Below, in pieces: positions 38,185 through 45,103 of a stretch of 59,454 bases of DNA (positions within the stretch are counted from its first letter, which is position 1; each line of letters opens with the position of its first letter). Under the pieces are notes generated by a model. The model worked only from the letters and a program-made list of their open reading frames with translations, did no database searches and was not told where the DNA came from. The DNA is taken from NCBI RefSeq assembly GCF_000428985.1, contig NZ_AUAZ01000025.1, positions 1-59,454 on the forward strand, written 5' to 3'. Origin of the DNA: Marinobacterium litorale DSM 23545. GTDB lineage: Bacteria; Pseudomonadota; Gammaproteobacteria; Pseudomonadales; Balneatricaceae. The translations under genes and the position numbers were made by a program.

Positions 38185-38526
38185 ATGCCAGCTTACAAGA
38201 ACCAGAAGAAGACGCGACAGTATACGAACGAATTCAAAGCCAGGGCTGTTAAGCTGACCCATCTGAGCGGGGCGAGTGTGAAGGGTGTAGCGGAAGCGCT
38301 GGATATCCACCCTTTCATGCTGTCACGTTGGCGTAAGGAGTACCGGGAAGGCAAAATCGTGACTGATAAGCGCAAGAAAGTGATCAGTAAGCCAAAGAGC
38401 CTGAGTGAGAGCGAGCGGATTCGGAAGCTGGAAAAGCAGGTAGCGAACCTGAAAGAGGAGAATGACCTGCTAAAAAAGTGGCAACGGTTTCTCGCGGAGG
38501 AACGCAAGAAAGGTTCCGATTCATAG
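38185..38526 (+). CDS. IS3-family transposase OrfA
   Basis: A 113-residue protein with a helix-turn-helix (TNEFKARAVKLTHLSGASVK, then ALDIHPFMLSRWRKEY) and a C-terminal leucine-zipper-like helix (RIRKLEKQVANLKEENDLLK). It binds the IS ends and represses or directs transposition. Its frame contains the slippery heptamer A-AAA-AAG at 38472-38478, in the right phase for a -1 frameshift into orfB. Confidence 0.92.
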   Translation: MPAYKNQKKTRQYTNEFKARAVKLTHLSGASVKGVAEALDIHPFMLSRWRKEYREGKIVTDKRKKVISKPKSLSESERIRKLEKQVANLKEENDLLKKWQRFLAEERKKGSDS

Positions 38527-39365
38527 ATCAACACCGTGTGCGCTATGGTGTACAGCGGTTGTGTCGGTTCCTGGATGTGTCGGCCAGTGGCTTTTATGCC
38601 TGGCTGAAACGAGGAGTGAGTCAGCGTGTTCGCAGTGATGCGGTACTAACAGAGCAGATCACACAGATCTTTGAGGGGAGCCGTGAAACCTATGGTAGTC
38701 CCAGGATCCATCAAGCCCTGAAGCGACAAGGAGTCCATGTGGGGAAGAAGCGAGTGGAGAGGCTAATGCGGGAAGCGGGATTGAAAGCCCGGGTTGCCCG
38801 TGTCTATCGAAAACTGGCGGGGCTGCACCGTTTCTATCAGCGCGCGCCCAACATCCGAAAGGACCTTCCAAAACCGACAGCGCCAAACCAGCACTGGGCA
38901 GCAGACCTGACATACATCCGGGTTGGCAAGCGTTGGTTGTATCTGGCAGCTGTTATTGATCTCTATTCCCGGCGCATCGTGGGATGGTCTTTAGGTAAGC
39001 AAAAGACAGTATCGTTGACGCGGTCATCATTGCAGATGGCGTTGAGAAACCGTCGGCCAAAGCCGGGACTTATCTTCCATACGGATCGGGGAGTGGAGTA
39101 TCGGGCGCACGAGATCCAGTCCGTGCTGAAACAGCACGGTATCCGCGCAAGCGCGAACCGACCGGGAATGTGCACTGACAACGCTGAGATGGAGTCCTTC
39201 TTTCACACTTTGAAAGGCGAATTAATCAAGGGCAGTAGTTTCTATGGCGAAATGCATCTCAGAGATAAATTGGCTGGCTATATCCAGCACTTCTATAATC
39301 GCGTTCGATTGCACTCAAGTTTAAACTACCTGAGTCCGGTCGAATATGAAGCAACGACGGTGTGA
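38478..39365 (+). CDS. IS3-family transposase OrfB (DDE integrase core)
   Basis: A 295-codon frame overlapping orfA, most likely made as an OrfAB fusion by -1 frameshifting at A-AAA-AAG. A HTH_21-like region (YGVQRLCRFLDVSASGFYAW, then YGSPRIHQALK) precedes the rve core. The catalytic triad is D in AADLTYI, D in FHTDRGVEY and E in DNAEMESFFHTLK. No truncation or stop is seen. Confidence 0.93.
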   Translation: MATVSRGGTQERFRFIDQHRVRYGVQRLCRFLDVSASGFYAWLKRGVSQRVRSDAVLTEQITQIFEGSRETYGSPRIHQALKRQGVHVGKKRVERLMREAGLKARVARVYRKLAGLHRFYQRAPNIRKDLPKPTAPNQHWAADLTYIRVGKRWLYLAAVIDLYSRRIVGWSLGKQKTVSLTRSSLQMALRNRRPKPGLIFHTDRGVEYRAHEIQSVLKQHGIRASANRPGMCTDNAEMESFFHTLKGELIKGSSFYGEMHLRDKLAGYIQHFYNRVRLHSSLNYLSPVEYEATTV

Positions 39366-39481
39366 GCAGCGAAGGTGTCCGTTTTTTCGGGGGAAGATCA
39401 ACGCCTACTACATTGCGGCTTCGCCTCCATTTCGCAGGCGCGCATGTTGGCTGGCGTTATGTGTAAAACCAGAGAGGGAAA

Positions 39482-40075
39482 ATGATGAGAAAATTATTTA
39501 TTGCAGCCATCGGGATTGCTTCGGTAATGAGCTTTACAGCCGCCAATGCGGGGCCATTTGGTCTTGAAATGGGGCAATCACTAACACAGATTGATAAAGA
39601 TGCAAAACAAGCGGCGCCAAATGTCTACACAACCTCCAAAGTACCCAAACCGCATTCTGCTTTTGAGTTATATGCGCTAAAAATAGGCCCAAAGAGTGGA
39701 TTGTGTTGGGTTAAGGCAATAGGAAAAGATATTGGTACCAGCGCATATGGCATAGAGCTTAAATCAGAGTTCAATGCAATGAAGGGAAAGTTGGAGAAGG
39801 CTTACGGAAAACACGAAACAACAGATGTCTTGCTGCCTGGTAGCATATGGAATGAACCTGATGAGTTTATGATGGCAATGATCAAGAAACAAAGGTTCTT
39901 GATGGCTATATGGGATGGAGAGAAAGGATCTACTCTCAGCGACAATCTTGACAGTGTAGGTCTTCTAGCTAACCCCGGTGGGCGGGATAAAGGGTATCTG
40001 TCAATTGAATATTCGTTTTCAAACAAGGAAGCATGCGATAAGGAAATTGCAGCACTAGAAGATGGCGCGTTGTAA
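39482..40075 (+). CDS. Cassette 2 secreted hypothetical protein
   Basis: A 197-residue protein with a signal peptide (MMRKLFIAAIGIASVMSFTA, cleavage probably after ANA-G). The mature part, starting PFGLEMGQSLTQIDKD, is hydrophilic, with two conserved-looking cysteines (LCWV and ACDKE). It should be periplasmic. I do not recognise the family. GAGAGGGAAA precedes the ATG and the stop is a few bases from its attC. Confidence 0.75.
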   Translation: MMRKLFIAAIGIASVMSFTAANAGPFGLEMGQSLTQIDKDAKQAAPNVYTTSKVPKPHSAFELYALKIGPKSGLCWVKAIGKDIGTSAYGIELKSEFNAMKGKLEKAYGKHETTDVLLPGSIWNEPDEFMMAMIKKQRFLMAIWDGEKGSTLSDNLDSVGLLANPGGRDKGYLSIEYSFSNKEACDKEIAALEDGAL

Positions 40076-40079
40076 TACA

Positions 40080-40157
40080 CATAACAATCACATCCAGCCG
40101 ACCCTCAAAAGCGCCGCTTCGCTCTGCTTTTGGGTCGGCTGATGTGAAGCGTTATGA
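40080..40157 (+). other. attC of cassette 2
   Basis: The arms CATAACAATCACATCCAGCC and GGCTGATGTGAAGCGTTATG pair along their length with one extrahelical base, a textbook attC fold. The crossover is G40151/T40152. The inner part contains a CTTCGCTC-type loop. Confidence 0.93.
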
Positions 40158-40456
40158 GTAATCAAGTGAAAAGCAAAGTGCCAGTAATAGTTTTTATAGT
40201 AGGCGTATTATTGTTCGTTGTTAGCCCTAAGTTGTCTGTTGTGTTTGCAGTCACGGGTGCCATTACGCTTGCTGTAAGTCAGATACGTTTTATGTTCAAA
40301 AACGAAGGAATCATTGGGTTAGTAGTTCCAACAAAAAGCATGTTTAAAGAAATGTCATCTTCCGAAGCTCTGCCTTTTAAAGTAGGCGCAGCCATGCTTT
40401 TATCACCACTCCTTGCTGTTATAGTTAAAACATTGGTGCTGCATGCGAACTCATAA
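40154..40456 (+). CDS. Cassette 3 small membrane protein
   Basis: A 100-residue protein with hydrophobic stretches at about 8-28 and 30-48 and a further one near 78-96. Its ATG is part of the R' box of the upstream attC (GTTATGAG), a common cassette arrangement, and its stop lies in the next R'' box. It has no recognisable domain. Small cassette membrane proteins are sometimes partners of toxins or defence effectors, but nothing here shows that. Confidence 0.65.
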   Translation: MSNQVKSKVPVIVFIVGVLLFVVSPKLSVVFAVTGAITLAVSQIRFMFKNEGIIGLVVPTKSMFKEMSSSEALPFKVGAAMLLSPLLAVIVKTLVLHANS

Positions 40457-40535
40457 CAAGGTGGTGTTGTCGCCTGCGGCTGGGACCTCCGTTCCGCTGG
40501 CGCTCCACTGCGGCCCCAAACCACGGCGTTATATG
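40452..40535 (+). other. attC of cassette 3
   Basis: Left arm CATAACAAGGTGGTGTTGTC and right arm ending CCAAACCACGGCGTTATATG pair with small mismatches; a GCGG/CCGC inner stem supports the fold. The crossover is G40528/T40529. Confidence 0.9.
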
Positions 40536-40570
40536 CAGGAAGTGAGTGCGTAGAATTAAAGGAGAATCAG

Positions 40571-41266
40571 GTGAAAAGAATATGGAATGACCCTGTAGGA
40601 AGTAAAGTAATCGCGGGATTAATTTTGGGCGGTATTAGTTTGTCTGCAACGGCGGCTTATAAATACTGGTCCACAACTGGCTCTGAAGGTCAGAGTTTCT
40701 CTAGCCTACTAATAAGCTCATCAATAGAGCTGAATTCATTTATTGTTATTTCTCTAGTCATATTTCTTGTCTCGGTAATGTTGATTGTCTTATTTTTATC
40801 CAAGTTTAAAACGTATGATATTTTCTTGTCGGCACCGATGTCATTTGATACCGAAGAAGAGTATCAAGCGGTAAGAAATTGCTGCCTGCAAATTATTGAT
40901 AGCTTGAAAGAGCATACACCTTTTGAAAAAATATATTACGCTGCGCATGACAAAGAGACCAAAGAGTCCTTCACAGCCGCCAACCATGCGGCTATTGATG
41001 ATTTAAAAGCTCTTAAGAAAAGCAAACGACTCATCTTATATATGCCCAGAAAAATCCCTACCAGTGCAATTTTTGAAGCCGGTTATGCATTCCGGAAGAC
41101 TCTTCCAACTATTTATTTATGCCACAACGACAACGACCTGCCGTTTCTTGTGAAGGAACTAAACGGCTGTTTTCGTAGTGTAAACAAATATACAGACCCT
41201 AAGTTTGAGAAGCTGTTAAATTTTATTAAATTGCATGGTAAAAAACTCTTCGATAAAAGCATATAA
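40571..41266 (+). CDS. Cassette 4 membrane protein with TIR/deoxyribosyltransferase-like domain
   Basis: A 231-residue protein. Two membrane helices (about 10-30 and 57-78) anchor a cytoplasmic C-terminal domain. That domain starts YDIFLSAPMSF, alternates strands and helices and has TSAIFEAGYAFRKTLPTIYL with a candidate catalytic glutamate E169. The pattern resembles the nucleoside 2-deoxyribosyltransferase/TIR-like fold found in NAD-consuming bacterial immune effectors, often with membrane anchors. That assignment is by eye and needs structure prediction. The start is GTG at 40571 after GGAG. Confidence 0.72.
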   Translation: MKRIWNDPVGSKVIAGLILGGISLSATAAYKYWSTTGSEGQSFSSLLISSSIELNSFIVISLVIFLVSVMLIVLFLSKFKTYDIFLSAPMSFDTEEEYQAVRNCCLQIIDSLKEHTPFEKIYYAAHDKETKESFTAANHAAIDDLKALKKSKRLILYMPRKIPTSAIFEAGYAFRKTLPTIYLCHNDNDLPFLVKELNGCFRSVNKYTDPKFEKLLNFIKLHGKKLFDKSI

Positions 41267-41350
41267 CAAGCCGCTCAAATTCGTTCCGGCCACAAAAAGC
41301 ATGGCCTCCACCGGACTCGCTAACGCTCGCCGTTTAGCGGAGCGTTATGA
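41262..41350 (+). other. attC of cassette 4
   Basis: Left arm ATAACAAGCCGCTCAAATTCG and right arm CGCCGTTTAGCGGAGCGTTAT pair with an extrahelical base. R'' GCATATAAC (from 41260) matches the cassette start GTTATATGC exactly. The crossover is G41344/T41345. Confidence 0.9.
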
Positions 41351-42078
41351 GTAACGATATGGACTTTGAATCGCAATACAAAGATTTTTGGGAGATTCCA
41401 AATGTTGAATTCCCAATATCCTATATGCCGATACTTAAAACCTTCAGTAGCAAGATAGTGGAAGCTGTAGAGCGAGACGGGCCTCCCATCGAAACAGGGG
41501 CAATAGACATAGGTGGACTGAATGAAAATGAAAAACTTGTCTATTTGTTCTTTTTCTGGATTAATAGTACAAATAGTTCAATTGATAATATGAATATAGT
41601 TCTGGCTGACTTGTCTCAGCTAGGTGAAAATTATCTTGCCTTTCGTGGTCCACCAAGAGTTCGTTTCTATTTATTGATAAAAACGTTTTTCAATGAAGTC
41701 TATAGATTAAGAGATATTTTAAATCAGTTTCTTAGCGGTCTTAATAAACTTGGAAAAATTGAAAAAGCAGAAATTAAGGGGGCAAGGGAAGCTTTCTCAG
41801 TCATTTTCGATGCCTCAGTTGATATAAGAAATTCGATGGTTCATGGGCATCCAGGATGGTCTGGGAAAGGTCATTTTGATATGAATTTTGTTTTGGGTTC
41901 AGCAGAGATTGGAGTTGCTTTTAAAGATAAAAAAACCGGCAAGGTATGGAAAATTCAAGATGTATTAAAAGAAAATGTTGAAGTCTTTTTAAAAGCAATG
42001 ATAGAAGAAGGTTTATGTATTCAACGTTTTTTGTCAAAATTTTCAGAAACCGCTTCAGAAATGTATTCATTATCATAA
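41347..42078 (+). CDS. Cassette 5 HEPN-like protein
   Basis: A 243-residue, mostly helical soluble protein. Near the C terminus IRNSMVHGHPG contains R161-x4-H166, the RxxxxH motif of HEPN-fold RNases, in the usual context (acidic helix, R, N, x, x, x, H-G). HEPN proteins act as toxins or in phage-triggered abortive responses; many others are non-catalytic. There is no partner nucleotidyltransferase next to it. The ATG lies in the R' box of the upstream attC (GTTATGAG). Confidence 0.7.
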   Translation: MSNDMDFESQYKDFWEIPNVEFPISYMPILKTFSSKIVEAVERDGPPIETGAIDIGGLNENEKLVYLFFFWINSTNSSIDNMNIVLADLSQLGENYLAFRGPPRVRFYLLIKTFFNEVYRLRDILNQFLSGLNKLGKIEKAEIKGAREAFSVIFDASVDIRNSMVHGHPGWSGKGHFDMNFVLGSAEIGVAFKDKKTGKVWKIQDVLKENVEVFLKAMIEEGLCIQRFLSKFSETASEMYSLS

Positions 42079-42154
42079 CAAATTGCAGCACTTCAGCCGC
42101 TACGCGGCTCGGACCTAAATAAGCTACGCTTATTTCGTCCGGTGTGCAAAGCGT

Positions 42155-43993
42155 GTGTGCCAGGCATGGCATTTAACTAGCGAGGTGAAAGTCCTCGTAC
42201 CAGGTATTCGCAGAGCCGAAGGTTAGCCAAAGGGCAAGGTTAGTCCCGCGAGGGGCTGGCTGGAGGAAGCCCAAGGCAAATTCGCGGGGCGATGAACAAG
42301 AACCGGATATGAGGTGTGACGTGAGTGAGGCGAGTCGGCACGTGACGATGAAGCCTTCCATCTGTGACTGGCTCACGTTTTATAAATTCGGCGCCTGCGC
42401 GAAGACAGTTAAATGTCTTACCCTGGGAGGTCTGCACTGTGTTGAGGGAGCAACTGACGCGGAAGCAATTCAGCGTGATCGCAGTGCAGAAGTCAGCAGA
42501 GGGCATAGTAGGTACGGCTCTTGGTACCGAAGGCCCGAACATCACCGGCATGGATAGAGGATAAGAACATGGACATGGCACCTGACCGACCCTCGGACGA
42601 GGCATCGCCACCGGCGATGGGTGAAGCCCATGTTGCCGACACTCCGATCCAACTGCCAATTATCGAACCATCACTGATGGCGCAAGTACTGGACAAGGAA
42701 AACCTGGTACGCGCGCTGAAACAAGTCAGACGCAACAAAGGCGCAGCGGGCGTTGACGGTATGACGACAGAACAACAGTCGTTCTACCTGCATGCCCACT
42801 GGCCGACACTCAAGGAGAGCCTGATCACCGGTCACTATCGACCGCAGCCGGTCAGGCGGGTCGAGATCCCCAAAGCTGATGGCAAAATGCGCAAACTGGG
42901 TATCCCGACGGTCATAGACCGCTTTGTCCAGCAGGCGATAGCCCAAGTCATCAGCGGCCTCTGGGAACCGACCTTCCACCCCAACAGCTACGGCTTCAGG
43001 CCCCGGCGCAACGCGCAGCAGGCCGTCCGGAATGCACAGGAGATCATCCTGAACGGGCAGCGCTGGGTGATCGACCTGGACCTGCAGGCGTTCTTCGATA
43101 CCGTCAATCACGATAGGTTGATGGAACGACTGAGCACCCGCATCCAAGATCCGACACTGCTGAAGCTGATCAGGCGATCCCTGACAAGCCCGATACAGAA
43201 TGGTGGTCAAAGAACCGCCAGTCGCGAGGGCGTACCGCAAGGCGGCCCGCTGTCGCCGGTACTGGCCAACATCGTGTTGGACGAGCTGGACTGGGAGCTG
43301 GAACGACGAGGCCATCGCTTCAGCCGCTACGCCGACGACTGCCTGATCTTCGCCAGCAGTCGTCGCGCGGCCGAGCGCATCAAAAACGGTATCCAGCGCT
43401 ACATCGAACGTCACCTCCGGCTCAAGGTGAATGACGACAAGAGCGCGGTAGACCGCCCCTGGAACAGGAGCTTCCTGGGGTTTACCTTCAGCCCGCGACG
43501 CGGCAACAGGATCAAGGTGTCCGACAAGGCACTGACGAAACTGAAGCAGCGCGTGCGGGAACTGAGCCGTCGCACAAGAGGCCATCAATTGGCGCATGTT
43601 GTTGCAGAGTTAAGAAAATACCTGCTTGGTTGGAAAGCGTACTTTGGCACAGCCGAGGTGCAGAGCCCGCTGCGCGACATCGACAAATGGATCAGACGGA
43701 CGTTGCGGTGTTATATCTGGAAGCAATGGGGTCGTAGCGGCTACCGGAAACTGCGCCGGTTGGGCGTAGATAGATGGACCGCCTGGAATACGGCGAAATC
43801 CGCGCACGGGCCTTGGCGCCTGAGCCAGAGTCCTGCACTCTACAGGGCATTGCCGAACCGATATTTTACTGGCTTGGGGCTGCCGTCACTGGCAGCGTGA
43901 CTGAACGATGAGGGGATGAACCGCCGTGGTACGTGACCCGTATGCCCGGTGGTGTGGGAGGAGGGGCACTGTGAGGCGCCTCCCTATCCCGAT
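42155..43993 (+). mobile_element. Group IIC (attC-type) intron, apparently complete
   Basis: 1839 bases. It begins GTGTGCC (GUGYG rule) and carries the domain I signature GAGGTGAAAGTCCTC followed by GAACAAGAACCGGATATGAG near 42293-42312. It encodes one reverse transcriptase and ends in a domain V-like hairpin (about 43911-43945), a domain VI stem (GGGAGG/CCTCCC) and CCTATCCCGAT, which is typical of class C introns. Boundaries are inferred from the restored attC and could be off by a base or two. Confidence 0.85.
42569..43900 (+). CDS. Group II intron reverse transcriptase/maturase
   Basis: About 443 residues. RT blocks are clear: KGAAGVDGMT, IPKADGKMRKLGIPTVIDR, HPNSYGFRP, DLDLQAFFDTVNHD, GVPQGGPLSPVLANIVLDEL and the active site YADD (254-257). 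A maturase (X) domain follows, and the protein ends without an endonuclease domain, as in class IIC. The ATG at 42569 is used; the frame is open to 42521. It is needed for splicing and for insertion of the intron into attC sites. Confidence 0.93.
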   Translation: MDMAPDRPSDEASPPAMGEAHVADTPIQLPIIEPSLMAQVLDKENLVRALKQVRRNKGAAGVDGMTTEQQSFYLHAHWPTLKESLITGHYRPQPVRRVEIPKADGKMRKLGIPTVIDRFVQQAIAQVISGLWEPTFHPNSYGFRPRRNAQQAVRNAQEIILNGQRWVIDLDLQAFFDTVNHDRLMERLSTRIQDPTLLKLIRRSLTSPIQNGGQRTASREGVPQGGPLSPVLANIVLDELDWELERRGHRFSRYADDCLIFASSRRAAERIKNGIQRYIERHLRLKVNDDKSAVDRPWNRSFLGFTFSPRRGNRIKVSDKALTKLKQRVRELSRRTRGHQLAHVVAELRKYLLGWKAYFGTAEVQSPLRDIDKWIRRTLRCYIWKQWGRSGYRKLRRLGVDRWTAWNTAKSAHGPWRLSQSPALYRALPNRYFTGLGLPSLAA

Positions 43994-44265
43994 TAGGGCT
44001 GATCGTAGTGCCCACCAATAGCGAAGATATAAATGGACTTATCATCGAAACGATATATCAAACGGTCTTTCTGCGAGATTCGTTTTGACCAAAGGCCAGA
44101 GAGATTGTGCTTGAGTTGTTCAGGCTTGCCTAGGCCGGATGACGGATCATCGGATCTGAGGATTTCCTTGAGTAATTTACAGAGCGCCTTGTGCAGCCGC
44201 TTGTCCTTTTCGCGCATGCTTTCATACGCTTCCCAAGTATTGCCCTCAAATACCAGTGATCTCAT
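43993..44265 (-). CDS. yoeB: Cassette 6 toxin, Txe/YoeB family
   Basis: A 90-residue RelE-superfamily mRNA interferase. The sequence has the YoeB pattern WEAYESMREKDKRLHKAL, LWSKRISQKDRLIYRF and the C-terminal GGHYDQ. It cuts mRNA at the ribosomal A site when free of antitoxin. It lies antisense to the array and its stop codon includes the last intron base and the first attC bases, so its stop is kept only because the insertion restores a T. It overlaps the antitoxin gene by 20 bases. Confidence 0.92.
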   Translation of the reverse strand: MRSLVFEGNTWEAYESMREKDKRLHKALCKLLKEILRSDDPSSGLGKPEQLKHNLSGLWSKRISQKDRLIYRFDDKSIYIFAIGGHYDQP

Positions 44266-44518
44266 TCATCTGCTCGTCAGTCGGCGTGTAGCCTTGACCA
44301 CGGGTATGCGTATCAAGGGAATCGGCAATTTGTTGCATGAGGTTCTTGCTTTGGAGAACGTGCAGGGTTTCCTGCTCTCGCTCCCAGTCGTCAGCGCTCA
44401 TTACAACAAAATCCTCACCGGCACGCCGAGTCACCTTGAGCGGTTCGTGCCTGCTAACTACCTGTTCTACGACGCTTTTAAGGTTGTCTCTAAATTTGTT
44501 CACGCTGATTGTGTCCAT
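44246..44518 (-). CDS. yefM: Cassette 6 antitoxin, YefM/Phd family
   Basis: A 90-residue antitoxin beginning MDTISVNKFRDNLKSVVEQV, with the Phd/YefM DNA-binding N terminus and a C-terminal toxin-binding tail. The ATG at 44518 is chosen for its AAAGGTGG site; the frame is open upstream to 44584. It precedes the toxin in the same operon, reversed relative to the cassettes, and has its own promoter and operator within the end of the cassette. Confidence 0.9.
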   Translation of the reverse strand: MDTISVNKFRDNLKSVVEQVVSRHEPLKVTRRAGEDFVVMSADDWEREQETLHVLQSKNLMQQIADSLDTHTRGQGYTPTDEQMNEITGI

Positions 44519-44580
44519 GAGGCCACCTTTGTGTACGGGAATGCCGTACAAATATACACTAGAGGCCCAAACAAGGCCAA
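44519..44580 (-). promoter_or_regulatory. yefM-yoeB promoter and operator
   Basis: Read on the minus strand, TTGGCC, an 18-base spacer and TATATT form a plausible promoter. Just downstream, arms TGTACGG (44532-44538) and CCGTACA (44544-44550) form a perfect inverted repeat with the TGTAC core that YefM-type proteins bind. The -35 box lies inside the adjacent attC, so the toxin-antitoxin cassette brings its own expression signal. Confidence 0.6.
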
Positions 44581-44650
44581 GCACGGCGACATCTTTTTCT
44601 TAGCGCCTTCGGCTTCACTACAAAGCTTCGCGTGTTGGCGGCGTCACGTA
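44564..44650 (+). other. attC of cassette 6, degenerate right end
   Basis: R'' GCCCAAAC and L'' GGCCAAGCACG pair with L' CGTGTTGGC, with an extrahelical G. The expected R' GTT box reads GTCACG (44643 on), so recombination there may be lost. The left half is nearly the same as that of cassette 1. It marks the right limit of the array. Confidence 0.75.
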
Positions 44651-44660
44651 GACGCTCGTC

Positions 44661-44678
44661 TTTAGGTACGTACCTAAA
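44661..44678. promoter_or_regulatory. 18-base palindrome upstream of the second antitoxin
   Basis: TTTAGGTACGTACCTAAA is a perfect palindrome 42 bases before the antitoxin ATG. Phd/YefM antitoxins bind such sites to repress their own operon, so this is a likely operator. Confidence 0.6.
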
Positions 44679-44720
44679 AGCGTACAATTGATGCAATGTT
44701 GAACACGCAAAAGGTGCGTC

Positions 44721-44963
44721 ATGACCGGAATCACAGCAACTGAGGCGCGCAGTAACCTTTATCGGTTGATTGACGTGACCGCCGAGTCCCGCCAACCGAT
44801 CATTATCATGGGTAAGCGGAACAAAGCTGTTCTGGTATACGAGGAAGACTGGTCTGCAATTCAGGAAACACTTTACCTGCTCTCCGTACCGGGTATGCGG
44901 GAGTCTATTCGTAAGGGGATGGATACCCCGGTGGATGAATGCGATGAGGAGCTGGACTGGTGA
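44721..44963 (+). CDS. Phd/YefM-family antitoxin (orphan)
   Basis: An 80-residue antitoxin: ITATEARSNLYRLIDVTAES is the DNA-binding N-terminal part, and an acidic tail (DECDEELDW) should hold a toxin. The start has AAGGTG upstream. The GTG of a toxin reading frame overlaps its stop (GTGA), but that toxin is truncated. The pair lies just outside the last recognisable attC and may be a cassette whose right end has been lost. Confidence 0.88.
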   Translation: MTGITATEARSNLYRLIDVTAESRQPIIIMGKRNKAVLVYEEDWSAIQETLYLLSVPGMRESIRKGMDTPVDECDEELDW

Positions 44964-45103
44964 CATGGACGTTGGTTTACACCAAGCAGACCCAGAAAGA
45001 TGCAGAGAAGTTGGCCTGCAGTGGCCTCAAACCTAAAGCTCAGGAACTGCTAGCGCTGTCGGTTTTTAAGTCACCGGTGAGAGAGTTCTTTTGTTTATCG
45101 TAG
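44960..45103 (+). pseudogene. Truncated YoeB/RelE-family toxin remnant
   Basis: The 47-codon frame begins VTWTLVYTKQTQKDAEKLAC and continues SGLKPKAQELLALS, typical of the first third of this toxin family (about 85-110 residues). It then departs from the pattern (VFKSPVREFF) and stops at 45101-45103. The catalytic C-terminal half is absent, so it cannot be an active ribonuclease. The antitoxin upstream is intact. Confidence 0.8.

Larger units (their letters stand above)
38132..39400 (+). mobile_element. IS3-family insertion sequence, complete
   Basis: 1269 bases with imperfect terminal repeats: left TGTAGTTCCCCCGG, right (reverse complement) TGATCTTCCCCCGA, both continuing with GGA-ACC. A 3-base direct repeat ACG flanks it (38129-38131 and 39401-39403), as expected for IS3 transposition. 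It carries overlapping orfA and orfB joined by a frameshift site. Both frames are intact, so it may be active. It landed in the middle of an attC. Confidence 0.9.
38107..39463 (+). other. attC of cassette 1, split by an IS element
   Basis: The left part (38107-38131) starts CATAACAAGGCCAATCACGG and the right part (39401-39463) ends CATGTTGGCTGGCGTTATGTG less one base, giving R''/L'' and L'/R' arms that pair when the IS (38132-39400) and one copy of the ACG duplication are removed. The crossover is G39456/T39457. Confidence 0.8.
42074..43999 (+). other. attC of cassette 5, split by a group II intron
   Basis: The left part runs from CATAACAAATTGCAGCAC (42074) to GTGTGCAAAGCGT (42154) and contains two further hairpins (CAGCCGC/GCGGCT and AAATAAGC/GCTTATTT). 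The right part is TAGGGC at 43994. Joined, they give R' GTTAGGGC after the L' box GTGTGCAA, which pairs with TTGCAGCAC. The intron lies between the two Ts of GTT. Confidence 0.82.
37646..44643 (+). mobile_element. Integron cassette array without integrase (CALIN), six cassettes
   Basis: Six cassettes lie in a row with crossover points (G/TT) at 37645, 39456, 40151, 40528, 41344, 42153 (split by an intron) and a degenerate one at 44643. In each cassette the first bases are complementary to the R'' box of its own attC: GTTATGAA with TTCATAAC, GTTATGTG with CACATAAC, GTTATGAG with CTCATAAC, GTTATATGC with GCATATAAC, GTTATGA with TCATAAC and GTTAGGGC with GCCCAAAC (one mismatch). The cassettes are AT-rich against a GC-rich chromosome. 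No intI gene is in the window, so the array is either a CALIN or the far end of a larger integron. Confidence 0.88.
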
